Assembly (NCBI GenBank): GCA_035294225.1
Contig: DATGLH010000013.1
Coordinates: 1 to 64,000 of the forward strand
Length of the DNA: 64,000 nt
Direction of reading: 5' to 3'
DNA from: Trebonia sp035294225
GTDB lineage: Bacteria; Actinomycetota; Actinomycetes; Streptosporangiales; Streptosporangiaceae
Below are positions 46,087-54,645 of the stretch, in pieces. The notes under the pieces are model-generated. The model worked only from the letters and a program-made list of their open reading frames with translations, made no database searches and was not told the origin of the DNA. The number at the start of each line of letters is the position of its first letter. The first letter of the stretch is position 1. The translations under genes and the position numbers were made by a program.

Positions 46087-47413
46087 CCGGCACGCCGTAG
46101 CCGCTGCCGCCGACGGGTCCGCCGAACCCGGGGCCGTATCCGGGGCCGTATCCGGGGCCGTATCCGGGGCCGGCCGGGTAGCCCGGCGCGGACCGCCCCC
46201 GGCGCGCGGCCGCCAGCCCCGCGCCGCCCGCGAGCGCCAGCCCGAGCGACACGACCGCGAGCACCGCGAACAGGACGAGCCGGCCGGCACCGCGCGTCGG
46301 GACCGGCGGCGCCGGGACCGCCGCGGCGCCGCCGCCGAAGTGCGCCGACGAAGCGACCTGGGAGGGCGCCGGGCGCGCGGCCAGCAGCCGGCCGGCCGCC
46401 CGCAGCGCGGCCGCCGCGTCCACGATGCCGAACCCGGTCCGCACGTTGTAGCCGCCCGGCGGGCTGTTCCGCGCCGTGCTGGTCAGCGCCTGCAGCACCG
46501 CGGCCGGCGGGATCCGCGGGTACCTGGACTCGATCAGCGCCGCGACGCCGGCCACCAGCGCGCACGCCGGGCTGGTCCCGTCGACGGTCCAGTACAGGCC
46601 GTCTCTTCCCTGGGCCGGAACGCCCACGCCAGGCGCGGCAACCTGGACCGACAGGTTGTTGCTCGAGAAACCGGCCGCCGCGCCGCTCCTGTCGACCGCT
46701 CCCACGCTGAGCACGCCCGGGTACTCCGCGGGGAACGACACGGGCGCGAAGCCGTGGTCGCGGCGCTGGTCGTCCTGGCCCGAGTTGCCCGAGGACGCCA
46801 CCAGCACGGCACCGTGGGAGTAGGCGTACTGCAACGCGGCGCGCACCGCGCCGCTGGGCGCGGAGTAGCCGATCGACATGCTGATCACCTTGGCGCCGTC
46901 CCGGACGGCATCCCTGATGCCGGTGGCGAGCGACTGCTGGATGGCCGCCTCCGGCTCGGTGTCGTATGTGCGGTAGCCCGGGTCGTCCTTGTCCGGTATC
47001 ACGCGGATGGACAGGATCTTCGCCTGCGGCGCGACACCGATGATCCCGTCGAGGCCGCCGTCGTGACCGTGGCCGGCGATGATCGACGCCATCCAGGTCC
47101 CGTGCTCGCCCCAGTGCGGGTTGCCCGGCGGAGTGCGCAGCCCGGTGAGGTCGGGCCCGGTGGTCACGGACCCGGTCAGGTCGGTGACGTCCGGGTCCAC
47201 CCCGCTGTCGAGCACCGCCACCGTGACGCCGGCGCCCTCCGTGACCGACCATGCCGCCCATACGTCGAGCATGCTGAGCACCCACGCCTGACTGTCCCTG
47301 ACGCTGTCCGCGGGGGAAGCGGGAGACGCGACGGCCGCGGTGGAGGTCCCGGTCGCGACGGCACCCGCGGCGAGCGCCGCGAGCGCCAGCCGGCAGCCGC
47401 GCCCGCCTAGCAT
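46073..47413 (-). CDS. Mycosin-like membrane-anchored subtilisin (S8) protease
   Basis: This 446-residue secreted protease has a signal peptide (LALAALAAGAVATGTSTAAVA), a short pro-region and a subtilisin domain with Asp (VTVAVLDSGVDPD), His (WGEHGTWMASIIAG) and Ser (VDGTSPACALVAGVAAL). A Pro-rich stretch, one membrane helix (LVLFAVLAVVSLGLALAGGAG) and a cytosolic tail of GYGP repeats follow. This is the mycosin layout of type VII secretion, but no EccB, EccC, EccD or WXG100 gene is seen. The serine motif GTSPAC departs from the usual GTSMAA. It overlaps the preceding membrane-protein gene by 7 bp, so the two form a unit. Confidence 0.87.
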   Translation of the reverse strand: MLGGRGCRLALAALAAGAVATGTSTAAVASPASPADSVRDSQAWVLSMLDVWAAWSVTEGAGVTVAVLDSGVDPDVTDLTGSVTTGPDLTGLRTPPGNPHWGEHGTWMASIIAGHGHDGGLDGIIGVAPQAKILSIRVIPDKDDPGYRTYDTEPEAAIQQSLATGIRDAVRDGAKVISMSIGYSAPSGAVRAALQYAYSHGAVLVASSGNSGQDDQRRDHGFAPVSFPAEYPGVLSVGAVDRSGAAAGFSSNNLSVQVAAPGVGVPAQGRDGLYWTVDGTSPACALVAGVAALIESRYPRIPPAAVLQALTSTARNSPPGGYNVRTGFGIVDAAAALRAAGRLLAARPAPSQVASSAHFGGGAAAVPAPPVPTRGAGRLVLFAVLAVVSLGLALAGGAGLAAARRGRSAPGYPAGPGYGPGYGPGYGPGFGGPVGGSGYGVPDDRA

Positions 47414-48273
47414 CCGGGAGTTCCCGGGCAGTGCGGCGGCGGCACCGGGGCGGCCAGCACGGAACTGGCGGCGCGTGCGACGCCCTGCCCGAGGCTGGTC
47501 ATCTCCGCGTCCGTGTAGCCGTCCGCGGTGACAAGCTCCCGTGGCCGGTCATCGGCATACCCGACCGTGTAGAAGAAGACGTACGGGCCCGCGCGCCAGG
47601 GGAGGCTGGCCGAGATCTGCCGCCGGCCGTCGGTGAACCACGCGGCCGGAGTGCCCTTGAACCGCACCGCGCGGACGCCGGGGCCGGCTCCCCCGCCGCC
47701 CCCGCGGCTTGCCAGTTCCCGGCTCGCGGCGTCCGCCTGAGCCGACCCGGGCAGCACCGCGACGCCCACGGTGACCACGTAGCTGCCCATCCCGTCGACA
47801 TACGTGGCCCGCAGCATCGCCTCGCAGCCGTTACGGTCCAGTGCAGCGGCCACGGCGGCATCGGCCGCCGCCGCGCAGGATGCCTGCCGCGCGATGCCGA
47901 TCCGCCTGGCGGTCAGCGTCAGCGCGGTGTCGTCAAGCGCGATGGGCGGGGAGTATCCGACCGACGCGGGAAAGATGGTCCCGGCCGCGAGCAGCCGCCA
48001 GCGCTTGGCGGCCTCCCAGTCCGCGATCTGCCGCTGCTGCCCGGCCGTGAACTGCCGGGGCAGCACTTGCGCCACCACCCCGGCGAGCGATACGGCCAGC
48101 CCGGCGATGCCGAAGACGAGGGCGAGGACCGCGGCCGGACGGCCGGCCCGGCCGCGCGGGCCCGGCCGGCCCGCGGGCCGCCGCGGGCCCTCGTGGGACG
48201 GCTGGGCGCGGTAGGACGGCTGGGCGCCATGCCACGGCTGACCGCCGTACGCGCCCCCGTAGTCCATTGCCAC
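47407..48273 (-). CDS. Single-pass membrane protein with extracytoplasmic domain, partner of the protease
   Basis: Unrecognised family. The layout is a Tyr/Gly/Gln/Pro-rich cytosolic start, one membrane helix (VLALVFGIAGLAVSLAGVVAQVL, truncated here) and a roughly 200-residue outside domain with three cysteines, including CAAAADAAVAAAL and NGCEAMLRATYVDG. GTG at 48273 (or ATG 48267) is favoured because TAACAT (complement of 48280-48285) lies six bases before it, the leaderless geometry; the TTG at 48279 is less likely. Its stop overlaps the start of the mycosin-like protease, which suggests that it is a substrate, inhibitor or scaffold of that enzyme. Confidence 0.75.
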   Translation of the reverse strand: MAMDYGGAYGGQPWHGAQPSYRAQPSHEGPRRPAGRPGPRGRAGRPAAVLALVFGIAGLAVSLAGVVAQVLPRQFTAGQQRQIADWEAAKRWRLLAAGTIFPASVGYSPPIALDDTALTLTARRIGIARQASCAAAADAAVAAALDRNGCEAMLRATYVDGMGSYVVTVGVAVLPGSAQADAASRELASRGGGGGAGPGVRAVRFKGTPAAWFTDGRRQISASLPWRAGPYVFFYTVGYADDRPRELVTADGYTDAEMTSLGQGVARAASSVLAAPVPPPHCPGTPGC

Positions 48274-48345
48274 ATGCAAATGTTAGGGCTTGCGGCAGGG
48301 GCAGGGCCCGGCAGCGAACCGTTTGGTTGTTACGCGGACCTTTCG

Positions 48346-48390
48346 GCCACCAGCGGGCCGGCCACCAGCGGGCCGGCCACCAGCGGGCCG
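48346..48390. repeat. Three copies of a 15-bp repeat after a gene end
   Basis: GCCACCAGCGGGCCG repeats perfectly at 48346-48360, 48361-48375 and 48376-48390, ending 8 bp from the methyltransferase stop. Confidence 0.9.
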
Positions 48391-48397
48391 GCCGGCA

Positions 48398-49189
48398 TCA
48401 GCCGGGCAGCCGGTCCGCCCGCCAGCACCACGACCGCATCGGCATCTCGACGACCTCGGCGCCCCCGGTGACCTTGAGCAGCGCCGCGCGGCACCGGTCG
48501 AGTCCCGCCGCCCGGTCCGCGGCGGGGGCGGTGATGAACGCGCTGTTGGTCGCGAGCCACTCGACGACTTCGCTGACCGTGGTCGTGCGGGTGAAGCCGA
48601 ACGACGCGGTCGCCGCGGCGCCGAATCCCGCCCCCTCCGGCAGGGTCACCGAATGCTCGCGGTCCAGCCTGGCCCGCACCTCGTCCACCGTGCGCGGCAC
48701 GTCGGCATCGATGCCCGGCCCGCTGATCCCGGGCAGCCGGAGCAGGTCCAGTTCGGCGACCCAGTCCTGGTGGCGGTCCCGGCTGGTCCAGATCACGCCC
48801 AGCCGCCCGCCGGGGCGCAGCACCCGCGCGATCTCCGGGACCGCGCGCACCGGGTCGAGCCAGTGCCAGGCCGCCGACACGAACACCGCGTCCGCGCACC
48901 CGTCCGGCAGCGGCATCGCCTCGCCCCAGCCCTCGAGGACCCGGACCTCCGGCGACCGCCGCGCCAGCACGGCCCGCATCCGCGCGTCCGGCTCGATCGC
49001 GACCACCTCCGCCGCCCGGCCGAGCAGCGCGCGGGTGAACAGCCCGGTTCCCGCGGCCAGGTCCACGGCAAGCCCGCACCGCGCCGGCACCAGCCAGTCG
49101 AGCGCCTCCGGCGGCGGTCCCGGCCGCACCCGGTCGTAACTTTCCGCCACCGCTCCGAACGAGGTTGCCCTTCCTCCGTCAGCAGTCAC
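48398..49189 (-). CDS. Class I SAM-dependent methyltransferase
   Basis: This 263-residue methyltransferase has motif I LAVDLAAGTGLFTRALL, motif II EVVAIEPDARMRAVL, AMPLPDGCADAVFVSAAWHW and post-motif ARVLRPGGRLGVIW. The pattern VAESYDRVRPGPPPEALDWL at the start is typical of the UbiE/Coq5-like clan with unknown small-molecule substrates. GTG at 49189 was chosen because the domain begins right after it and the extended frame is antisense to the next gene. It diverges from the MBL gene at 49322. Confidence 0.9.
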   Translation of the reverse strand: MTADGGRATSFGAVAESYDRVRPGPPPEALDWLVPARCGLAVDLAAGTGLFTRALLGRAAEVVAIEPDARMRAVLARRSPEVRVLEGWGEAMPLPDGCADAVFVSAAWHWLDPVRAVPEIARVLRPGGRLGVIWTSRDRHQDWVAELDLLRLPGISGPGIDADVPRTVDEVRARLDREHSVTLPEGAGFGAAATASFGFTRTTTVSEVVEWLATNSAFITAPAADRAAGLDRCRAALLKVTGGAEVVEMPMRSWCWRADRLPG

Positions 49190-49321
49190 AGATACATATT
49201 CTGAACGTACCGTGGTGTCTCCGGCCGGCGCGCCTGCCGCTGCGCGGCCAGCCGGGCAGGAGTACCGTCGGGCGTGTACGTGCCACTGGACCGTAAGAAA
49301 CCGGAAGAAGGAGCCGTCGCG

Positions 49322-49963
49322 GTGAAGCTGACCAAGCACGATCACGCCTGTGTCGGGTTCGAGAAGGAAGGCGCCTCGCTCGTCATCGACCCTGGCTCGT
49401 TCTCGCGGGACGCCGCGGAGATCATCGCCGGGGCCGAGGCCGTCCTCCTCACCCACGAGCACTTCGACCATGTCAACGAGGCGGCGATCAACGAGGCCCT
49501 GGCGGCCCGGCCGGACCTGCGGGTATACGCGCCAGGCTCGCTCGCCGCCACGTTCGGCGCGCATCCGGACCAGTTCACCGCGGTCTCGGCCGGCGACGAG
49601 CTGAAGATCGCCGGGTTCTCCGTCTCGGTGCACGGCACCACGCACGCGGTCATCCACCCCGACATCCCGGCGGTCCCCAACGTCGGCTACCTGGTCGACG
49701 GCGCGGTATACCACCCGGGCGACGCCTACTTCGTGCCCGACGCCACCGTGACCACCCTGCTGCTGCCGACCAGCGGCCCGTGGACGAAGCTCGGCGAGGC
49801 CGTGGACTACGTCCGCGCGGTCCGCCCGCAGCAGATCGTGCAGATCCACGAGATGCTGCTCAGCGAGATCGGGCAGAACTTCGGCGCCACGATTCTCGGC
49901 GAGAAGGGACTCACCGGGATCCCGTTCGCCATGATCCCCCCCGGGGAGTCGCTCACCGTCTGA
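49322..49963 (+). CDS. MBL-fold metal-dependent hydrolase (UlaG-like)
   Basis: This 213-residue beta-lactamase-fold protein of the UlaG-like group has KLTKHDHACVGFE and LVIDPGSFS, the metal motif LLTHEHFDHVNEAAIN, and further ligands in HGTTHAVIHPDIP and YHPGDAYFVPD. GTG at 49322 is placed 8 bases after AAGGAG; the frame upstream to 49274 has no site. Substrate unknown. The stop lies inside a 16-bp tandem duplication shared with the convergent manA end. Confidence 0.87.
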   Translation: MKLTKHDHACVGFEKEGASLVIDPGSFSRDAAEIIAGAEAVLLTHEHFDHVNEAAINEALAARPDLRVYAPGSLAATFGAHPDQFTAVSAGDELKIAGFSVSVHGTTHAVIHPDIPAVPNVGYLVDGAVYHPGDAYFVPDATVTTLLLPTSGPWTKLGEAVDYVRAVRPQQIVQIHEMLLSEIGQNFGATILGEKGLTGIPFAMIPPGESLTV

Positions 49964-49992
49964 CGCCGGATCAGCCTGACGCCGGATCAGCC
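49961..49992. repeat. 16-bp tandem duplication spanning two convergent stop codons
   Basis: TGACGCCGGATCAGCC occurs at 49961-49976 and 49977-49992. The TGA of the first copy ends the MBL gene; the TCA in the second copy (49987-49989) is the stop of manA on the other strand. Confidence 0.9.
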
Positions 49993-51201
49993 GGCCTGCG
50001 CGTTCAGGCCGCACGTGGCGAGGAAGATCACCGCCGGGCCCGACGCGGTCACCGCGCCGTCCGACGCGGACACGAAGCATGACCTGCCCCGGGCGGCTTC
50101 GAGCGTGCCGCCGGCGGCGGCGCGCAGCCTCACCCTGCCGCCGACGCACAGCACGAGCCGCGCCCCGCCGCCCGGCAGGGCCGTCTCGCCGGCCGGGACC
50201 TCGGCCCGGTACAGGCGGAACTCCGGTGCGGGGCAGTCGTAGACCGACACGCCGCCGCCGAGCGGGCGCGGCTCGATGACCGGCACGGCGACCGCCGGGT
50301 CGGTGAGCTTCAGCAGTTCGGGGACGTCGATGTGCTTGCCGGTGAGCCCGGCCCGGACCACGTTGTCCGAGTTCGCCAGCAGCTCCACCCCGGTGCCGCG
50401 CAGGTAGGAGTGCAGGCCGCCGGCCGGCAGGAAGACGGCCTGTCCCGGCCGCAGCACCGCGTGCCGCAGCAGCAGCGACGCGACGACGCCGAGGTCACCG
50501 GGATGGTCGCCGGCGATCCGCACGGCGGCGGCGCACGCCGCGGCGTAGGGGCCGCCGCGCGCCGCCACGCGGGCGCAGGCCGCCACGACGCTGTCGACCA
50601 GCGCGCCGCGCCTGTCCGCGGGCCAGCTGAGGATGCGGGCGAGCGCCTCGGTCAGCGCCCGCGGCCCGGCGGCCCCGGCGAGGATCGCGGCGACCGGGTC
50701 CAGTTCCCCGACCGCGAGCTCCTTCATCAGCAGTGCGGCCGCGTCTTCCGGAGCGCGCATCCCCGCCAGCACCTCGAACGTGGTGAGCGCGCAGAGTATC
50801 TCCGGCTTCGGCCAGTCGTCGACGTAGTTGCGGGCCCTGTCGCCGGGCGGCAGGCCCCGTTCGGCCTCCGCGCGGAAGCCGGCCCGCGCCTGTTCCCGCG
50901 ACGGGTGCACCTGGATGGACAGCGCCCTCTCGGCGGCGAGCACCTTGAGCAGGAAGGGCAGCCGGCCGCCGAACCGCGCCGCGCAGTCAGCGCCCAGCTC
51001 GCCCGCCGGGTCCGCCGCGATCACGGCGTCCAGCGTGACGTGGCGGCCCGCCCGTTCGAGCCCGGACGGCGCCGACGGGTGCGCGCCCATCCACAGCTCG
51101 GCCTCCGGCCGCGGAGCCGGGGCCGGGCGGCCCTGCAGTTCGGCGATCGCGGTCCGCGACCCCCACGCGTACGGCTGCACTACCGGCTCAAGAAGGTCCA
51201 C
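49987..51201 (-). CDS. manA: Mannose-6-phosphate isomerase, class I
   Basis: The 404-residue type I phosphomannose isomerase starts VVQPYAWGSRTAIAELQG and shows the zinc ligands in LSIQVHPSREQA, KPEILCALTTFEVLAGMR and FLPAGGLHSYLRGTGVELLA, plus the substrate-lid motif SDNVVRAGLTGKHIDVPEL. It interconverts fructose-6-P and mannose-6-P to feed GDP-mannose and cell-envelope mannosides. ATG at 51201. The upstream neighbour is a 75-residue small protein 9 bp away, then moeZ; all are leftward and may be read together. Confidence 0.93.
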   Translation of the reverse strand: MDLLEPVVQPYAWGSRTAIAELQGRPAPAPRPEAELWMGAHPSAPSGLERAGRHVTLDAVIAADPAGELGADCAARFGGRLPFLLKVLAAERALSIQVHPSREQARAGFRAEAERGLPPGDRARNYVDDWPKPEILCALTTFEVLAGMRAPEDAAALLMKELAVGELDPVAAILAGAAGPRALTEALARILSWPADRRGALVDSVVAACARVAARGGPYAAACAAAVRIAGDHPGDLGVVASLLLRHAVLRPGQAVFLPAGGLHSYLRGTGVELLANSDNVVRAGLTGKHIDVPELLKLTDPAVAVPVIEPRPLGGGVSVYDCPAPEFRLYRAEVPAGETALPGGGARLVLCVGGRVRLRAAAGGTLEAARGRSCFVSASDGAVTASGPAVIFLATCGLNAQAG

Positions 51202-51210
51202 GCGGGCACT

Positions 51211-51438
51211 TTACCCGCCGGCGCCGCCGTCCGCCGGATGCTCGACCAGGGCGACGACGCGGCTGGCCATGAACCGCGCGGTCCGCACCGCCGTCCCGTT
51301 GCGGGTGACCTCGCTCACCTCGACGATGCCGCGGCCGGTGCTGACCTCCACCCGCCGTCCGGCCCGGGTCGCGGCCACCTCGTAGGCGCGGGTCCCGTCG
51401 CCGGTGTCGACCACGACCTCTACCCAGTCCCCCTTCAC
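51211..51438 (-). CDS. Small beta-rich hypothetical protein
   Basis: This 75-residue protein has alternating hydrophobic strands (WVEVVVDTG, TRAYEVAATRAGRRVEVS, GIVEVSEVTRNG, FMASRVVALVEHP). No family is recognised. GTG at 51438 follows GGGGAGG at five bases. It lies between moeZ (41 bp) and manA (9 bp). Similar short proteins adjoining moeZ occur in related genomes as far as I recall, but no function is known to me. Composition and SD support a true gene. Confidence 0.72.
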   Translation of the reverse strand: MKGDWVEVVVDTGDGTRAYEVAATRAGRRVEVSTGRGIVEVSEVTRNGTAVRTARFMASRVVALVEHPADGGAGG

Positions 51439-51479
51439 GGCGGCCTCCCCAGACCGTTGACCGGCGCTGTCGTCCGGGG

Positions 51480-52658
51480 CTAGTACGACGGGAGGCTGGG
51501 GTCCACCTGGCTGACCCAGGCCAGCACGCCGCCGCCGACGTGCACGGCGTCCGAGAAGCCCGCGTTCTTCACGATCGCCAGGCACTCGGCGCTGCGCGCG
51601 CCGCTCTTGCAGTGCAGCACGACGCGCTTGTCCTGCGGCAGCTTCTCCAGCGCCGCGCCGGACAGGAACTCGCCCTTGGGGATCAGCGTCGCGCCCGGGA
51701 TCGAGACGATCTCGTACTCGTTCGGCTCGCGGACGTCGACCAGGAAGATGTTCTCGCCCCGGTCGAGCATGTCCTTCAGCTCCGTCGCCGTGATCGTCGA
51801 GCCGGCGGCGGCCGCCGCCGCCTCCTCGGAGACGGCGCCGCAGAACGCGTCGTAGTCGATCAGCTCGGTGACCGTCGGGTTCTTGCCGCAGACCGCGCAC
51901 TCGGGGTCCTTCTGCACGCGGACCGTCCGGTAGGACATCTCCAGCGCGTCGTAGATCATCAGCCGCCCGGCCAGCGGCTCGCCGATCCCGGCGATCAGCT
52001 TGATCGCCTCGTTGACCTGGATCGAGCCGATCGACGCGCAGAGCACGCCGAGCACGCCGCCCTCGGCGCAGGACGGGACCATGCCGGGGGGCGGGGGCTC
52101 GGGGTACAGGCACCGGTAGCACGGCCCGTAGTCCGCCCAGAAGACGCTCGCCTGCCCGTCGAACCGGTAGATCGAGCCCCAGACGTACGGCTTGTGCAGC
52201 AGCACGCAGGCGTCGTTCACCAGGTACCGGGTGGCGAAATTGTCCGTCCCGTCGATGATCAGGTCATACGGCGCGAAGATCTCCATGACGTTGGAGGAGT
52301 CGAGGCGCACCTCGTGCAGGATGACCTTGACGTAGGGGTTGACCTCCGCGATGCTCGCCTGCGCGGAGGCCGCCTTCGACCTGCCCACGTCGGAAACGCC
52401 GTGGATGATCTGCCGCTGGAGGTTGGACTCGTCCACCGTGTCGAAGTCCACGATGCCGAGCGTCCCGACGCCGGCCGCGGCGAGATAGAGCAGCGCCGGC
52501 GAGCCGAGGCCGCCCGCGCCCACGACCAGTACCTTCGCGTTCTTCAGGCGCTTCTGCCCGGCCATGCCGACGTCGGGGATGATCAGGTGACGCGAGTAGC
52601 GCTTCACCTCGTCGACCGACAGGTCGGCAGCCGGCTCGACCAGTGGTGGCAGCGACAC
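51480..52658 (-). CDS. moeZ: Adenylyltransferase/sulfurtransferase MoeZ (ThiF-rhodanese fusion)
   Basis: The 392-residue fusion has a ThiF/MoeB domain (ATP motif VLVVGAGGLGSPALLYLAAA, DFDTVDESNLQRQIIHG, DGTDNFATRYLVNDAC) with a zinc site (CYRCLYPEP and CAVCGKNP). The C-terminal rhodanese domain has active cysteine in VVLHCKSGARSAE. It activates and thiolates ubiquitin-like sulfur carriers for molybdopterin, cysteine or thioamide pathways. GTG at 52658 follows ACGGGAG at nine bases. In mycobacteria the homologue lies in the same neighbourhood (moeB1/moeZ). Confidence 0.95.
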   Translation of the reverse strand: MSLPPLVEPAADLSVDEVKRYSRHLIIPDVGMAGQKRLKNAKVLVVGAGGLGSPALLYLAAAGVGTLGIVDFDTVDESNLQRQIIHGVSDVGRSKAASAQASIAEVNPYVKVILHEVRLDSSNVMEIFAPYDLIIDGTDNFATRYLVNDACVLLHKPYVWGSIYRFDGQASVFWADYGPCYRCLYPEPPPPGMVPSCAEGGVLGVLCASIGSIQVNEAIKLIAGIGEPLAGRLMIYDALEMSYRTVRVQKDPECAVCGKNPTVTELIDYDAFCGAVSEEAAAAAAGSTITATELKDMLDRGENIFLVDVREPNEYEIVSIPGATLIPKGEFLSGAALEKLPQDKRVVLHCKSGARSAECLAIVKNAGFSDAVHVGGGVLAWVSQVDPSLPSY

Positions 52659-52689
52659 TGTGCAATCTCCCGTCAGGTTGGGGAACTCG

Positions 52690-53643
52690 TTAGGCGTCAA
52701 CCGGGTCCCGGCGCCCGGCATTCCCTGTTTTCCGCGTCCGGTCAGCCATCTCACGGAACCGCGCCGCGACGAGCGCCGGGCGCTCCATCTGGGCCACGTG
52801 CCCGGTCTTTGGCAGGACGACGACGTACCCGTCGCGGAACGCGCGGGCCGCGGGCGCCGCCAGCCGCGGGCTCACCAGCCTGTCGTGGCTGCCGAAGATG
52901 ACCAGCGCGGGGACCGTGATCCGCGCGGCCGCCTGCCACAGCGAGTGCCTGCGCGGCCGCAGCGTCTCCGCGACGAGCGTGCGCGCGGCCATGCTCAGCG
53001 CGGTGGCGGCGTAGCCTAGCCCGTCGCGGCGGCGCAGCTCCGCCACCTCGAGGGCAAAGCGCTCCGGGTGCACGGCGCCCGGGTCGTAATAGCAGGTCGC
53101 GACCACGTTCGCCACCCGGTTTTCCGGCGGCAGCAGTGAGGCGCGCCGCATTATCCACTCCCCGAGCACGGGCAGCGCGACCAGCGGGAACTGGAGCAGT
53201 TCCCGGCGCACCCGAAGGTCCGGCAGCACCGGCGAGATCAGCGTCAGCGTGCGCACCAGGTCCGGGCGGGCGTCCGCCGCCCTGATGGCCACCGCGCCGC
53301 CCATCGAGTTTCCCGCCAGGTGGACCGGGCCGAGGTTCAGCGTCTCGATCAGCCGGATCACCGTGCCGGCGAGGGACTTGACCGAGTAGCCGGCTTTCGA
53401 CCGCGGCGGCGGGGAGAAACCCGAGCCGGGCAGGTCCAGGGCCTTGCAGTCGTACGCGGGGGCCAGCTCGGCCATGAAGTCGGTCCAGTTGGTCGCGGCA
53501 CCGGACATGCCGTGCACGCAGAGCACGACCTCTTTGCCGCCGCCGCTGCCGGGCCCGGCGGTCTCCGCGAGGTACACCTGCTCACCGCGCGCTCCGCCGA
53601 GCGCGACCATCCGGCCGGGCCAGTGCGGGATCGGCCCGGTCAT
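52690..53643 (-). CDS. Alpha/beta-hydrolase
   Basis: This 317-residue hydrolase has the oxyanion block VVLCVHGMSGAATNWTDFM, the nucleophile elbow VHLAGNSMGGAVAIRAA (Ser in GNSMGG), the acid in LVIFGSHDRLVSP and the catalytic His in LPKTGHVAQME. It is probably an esterase or lipase. ATG at 53643 overlaps the ku stop (ATGA), so it is translated from the ku transcript. The pairing recalls lipV beside adnA in mycobacteria but may be coincidental. Confidence 0.9.
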   Translation of the reverse strand: MTGPIPHWPGRMVALGGARGEQVYLAETAGPGSGGGKEVVLCVHGMSGAATNWTDFMAELAPAYDCKALDLPGSGFSPPPRSKAGYSVKSLAGTVIRLIETLNLGPVHLAGNSMGGAVAIRAADARPDLVRTLTLISPVLPDLRVRRELLQFPLVALPVLGEWIMRRASLLPPENRVANVVATCYYDPGAVHPERFALEVAELRRRDGLGYAATALSMAARTLVAETLRPRRHSLWQAAARITVPALVIFGSHDRLVSPRLAAPAARAFRDGYVVVLPKTGHVAQMERPALVAARFREMADRTRKTGNAGRRDPVDA

Positions 53644-54491
53644 GCGCCCGCCTCCCGGCGGCCGGGCGCCCGCCTGGCGCCCGCGGCCGGCCCGGCGTCT
53701 CCCGCCTGGCCCGCTCTCGCCGCCTCGACGCTCGCGCGGAGCATCTCGGTGAGGTCGGCGGGGGCGGGCGGGGGCTCCCCGGCGGGGGCGGGGGCGGGCG
53801 GGCGGACAACCTCGTTGCCCTCGATCTTGGCCTGGACCAGCGCCTCGACCGCCTCCCGGTAGGAGTCCTTGTGGGCCGACGGGTCGAAGTCCCCGGTCAT
53901 CGTGTCGATCAGCGACGCGGCCGCCGTGAGTTCCTGCGCCCTGACGTCCACGGTCTCCCCGAGGAACCCGAAATCGGGGGCCCGCACCTCGTCCGGCCAC
54001 AGCAGCGTCTGGAGCACAAGCACATCATCCCGCACCCGGAGCGCGGCCAGCGCCTCGCGCTGCCTGACGGCGGCCTTCGCCACCGCCACCCGCCCCGAGC
54101 GGTCCAGGGCGTCGCGGAACAGCACGTAGGCGCGCACGCCGGCGGGCTCGGGCTCCAGGTAGTAGCTCTTGTTCGCCAGGATCGGATCCAGCTGGCCGGC
54201 CGGGGCGAAGTGCAGCACGTCGATCCGGTGCGCGGTGGCGAGCGGCAGGTCCCGCAGGTCCTCGTCGGTGAGCACCACGACATCGCCGGTAGCGAGCTCA
54301 TAGCCCTTGGCGACGTCGGAATACGGCACTTCCCGGCCGTCTACCGTGCACACCCGGCGGTACTGTATCCGGCCGCCGTCCGCGCGGTGCACCTGCCTGA
54401 ACGCGACGTCACGCTGCTCGGTCGCCGCGTAGAGCTTGACCGGGATCACGACCATGCCGAACGCGATCGTCCCGGACCAGATGCTGCGCAT
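53640..54491 (-). CDS. ku: Non-homologous end-joining protein Ku
   Basis: This 283-residue bacterial Ku is a homodimeric ring protein that holds DNA ends. Typical features are the start MRSIWSGTIAFGMVVIPVKL, FRQVHRADGGRIQYRRVC, GYELATGDVVVLTDEDL, YYLEPEPAGVRAYVLFRDAL, YREAVEALVQAKIEGNE and a short Ala/Pro/Arg tail. No LigD gene is in the window. ATG at 54491 is preceded by GGTAGGG. A TATCAT -10-like box (complement of 54521-54526) sits inside a CGATG-ATA-CATCG palindrome at 54519-54531. Confidence 0.95.
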   Translation of the reverse strand: MRSIWSGTIAFGMVVIPVKLYAATEQRDVAFRQVHRADGGRIQYRRVCTVDGREVPYSDVAKGYELATGDVVVLTDEDLRDLPLATAHRIDVLHFAPAGQLDPILANKSYYLEPEPAGVRAYVLFRDALDRSGRVAVAKAAVRQREALAALRVRDDVLVLQTLLWPDEVRAPDFGFLGETVDVRAQELTAAASLIDTMTGDFDPSAHKDSYREAVEALVQAKIEGNEVVRPPAPAPAGEPPPAPADLTEMLRASVEAARAGQAGDAGPAAGARRAPGRREAGA

Positions 54492-54645
54492 GCCCTACCA
54501 CTACCCACCCGGCGTTCACGATGATACATCGAAGGTTGTCTACATCCGCTGCCCGGCACCCTTCCCAAGGCGGCTTTTCGCGTCAGGTCCGCCAGACGTC
54601 CCCGCCGCGAGCTGAGATGATGACCGTGGAGGGGAAAGGTGGAGC

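Noticed and set aside
46073..48273. Type VII secretion (ESX) locus
   Set aside because: Only a mycosin-like protease is present; no EccB/C/D/E or WXG100 genes are seen.
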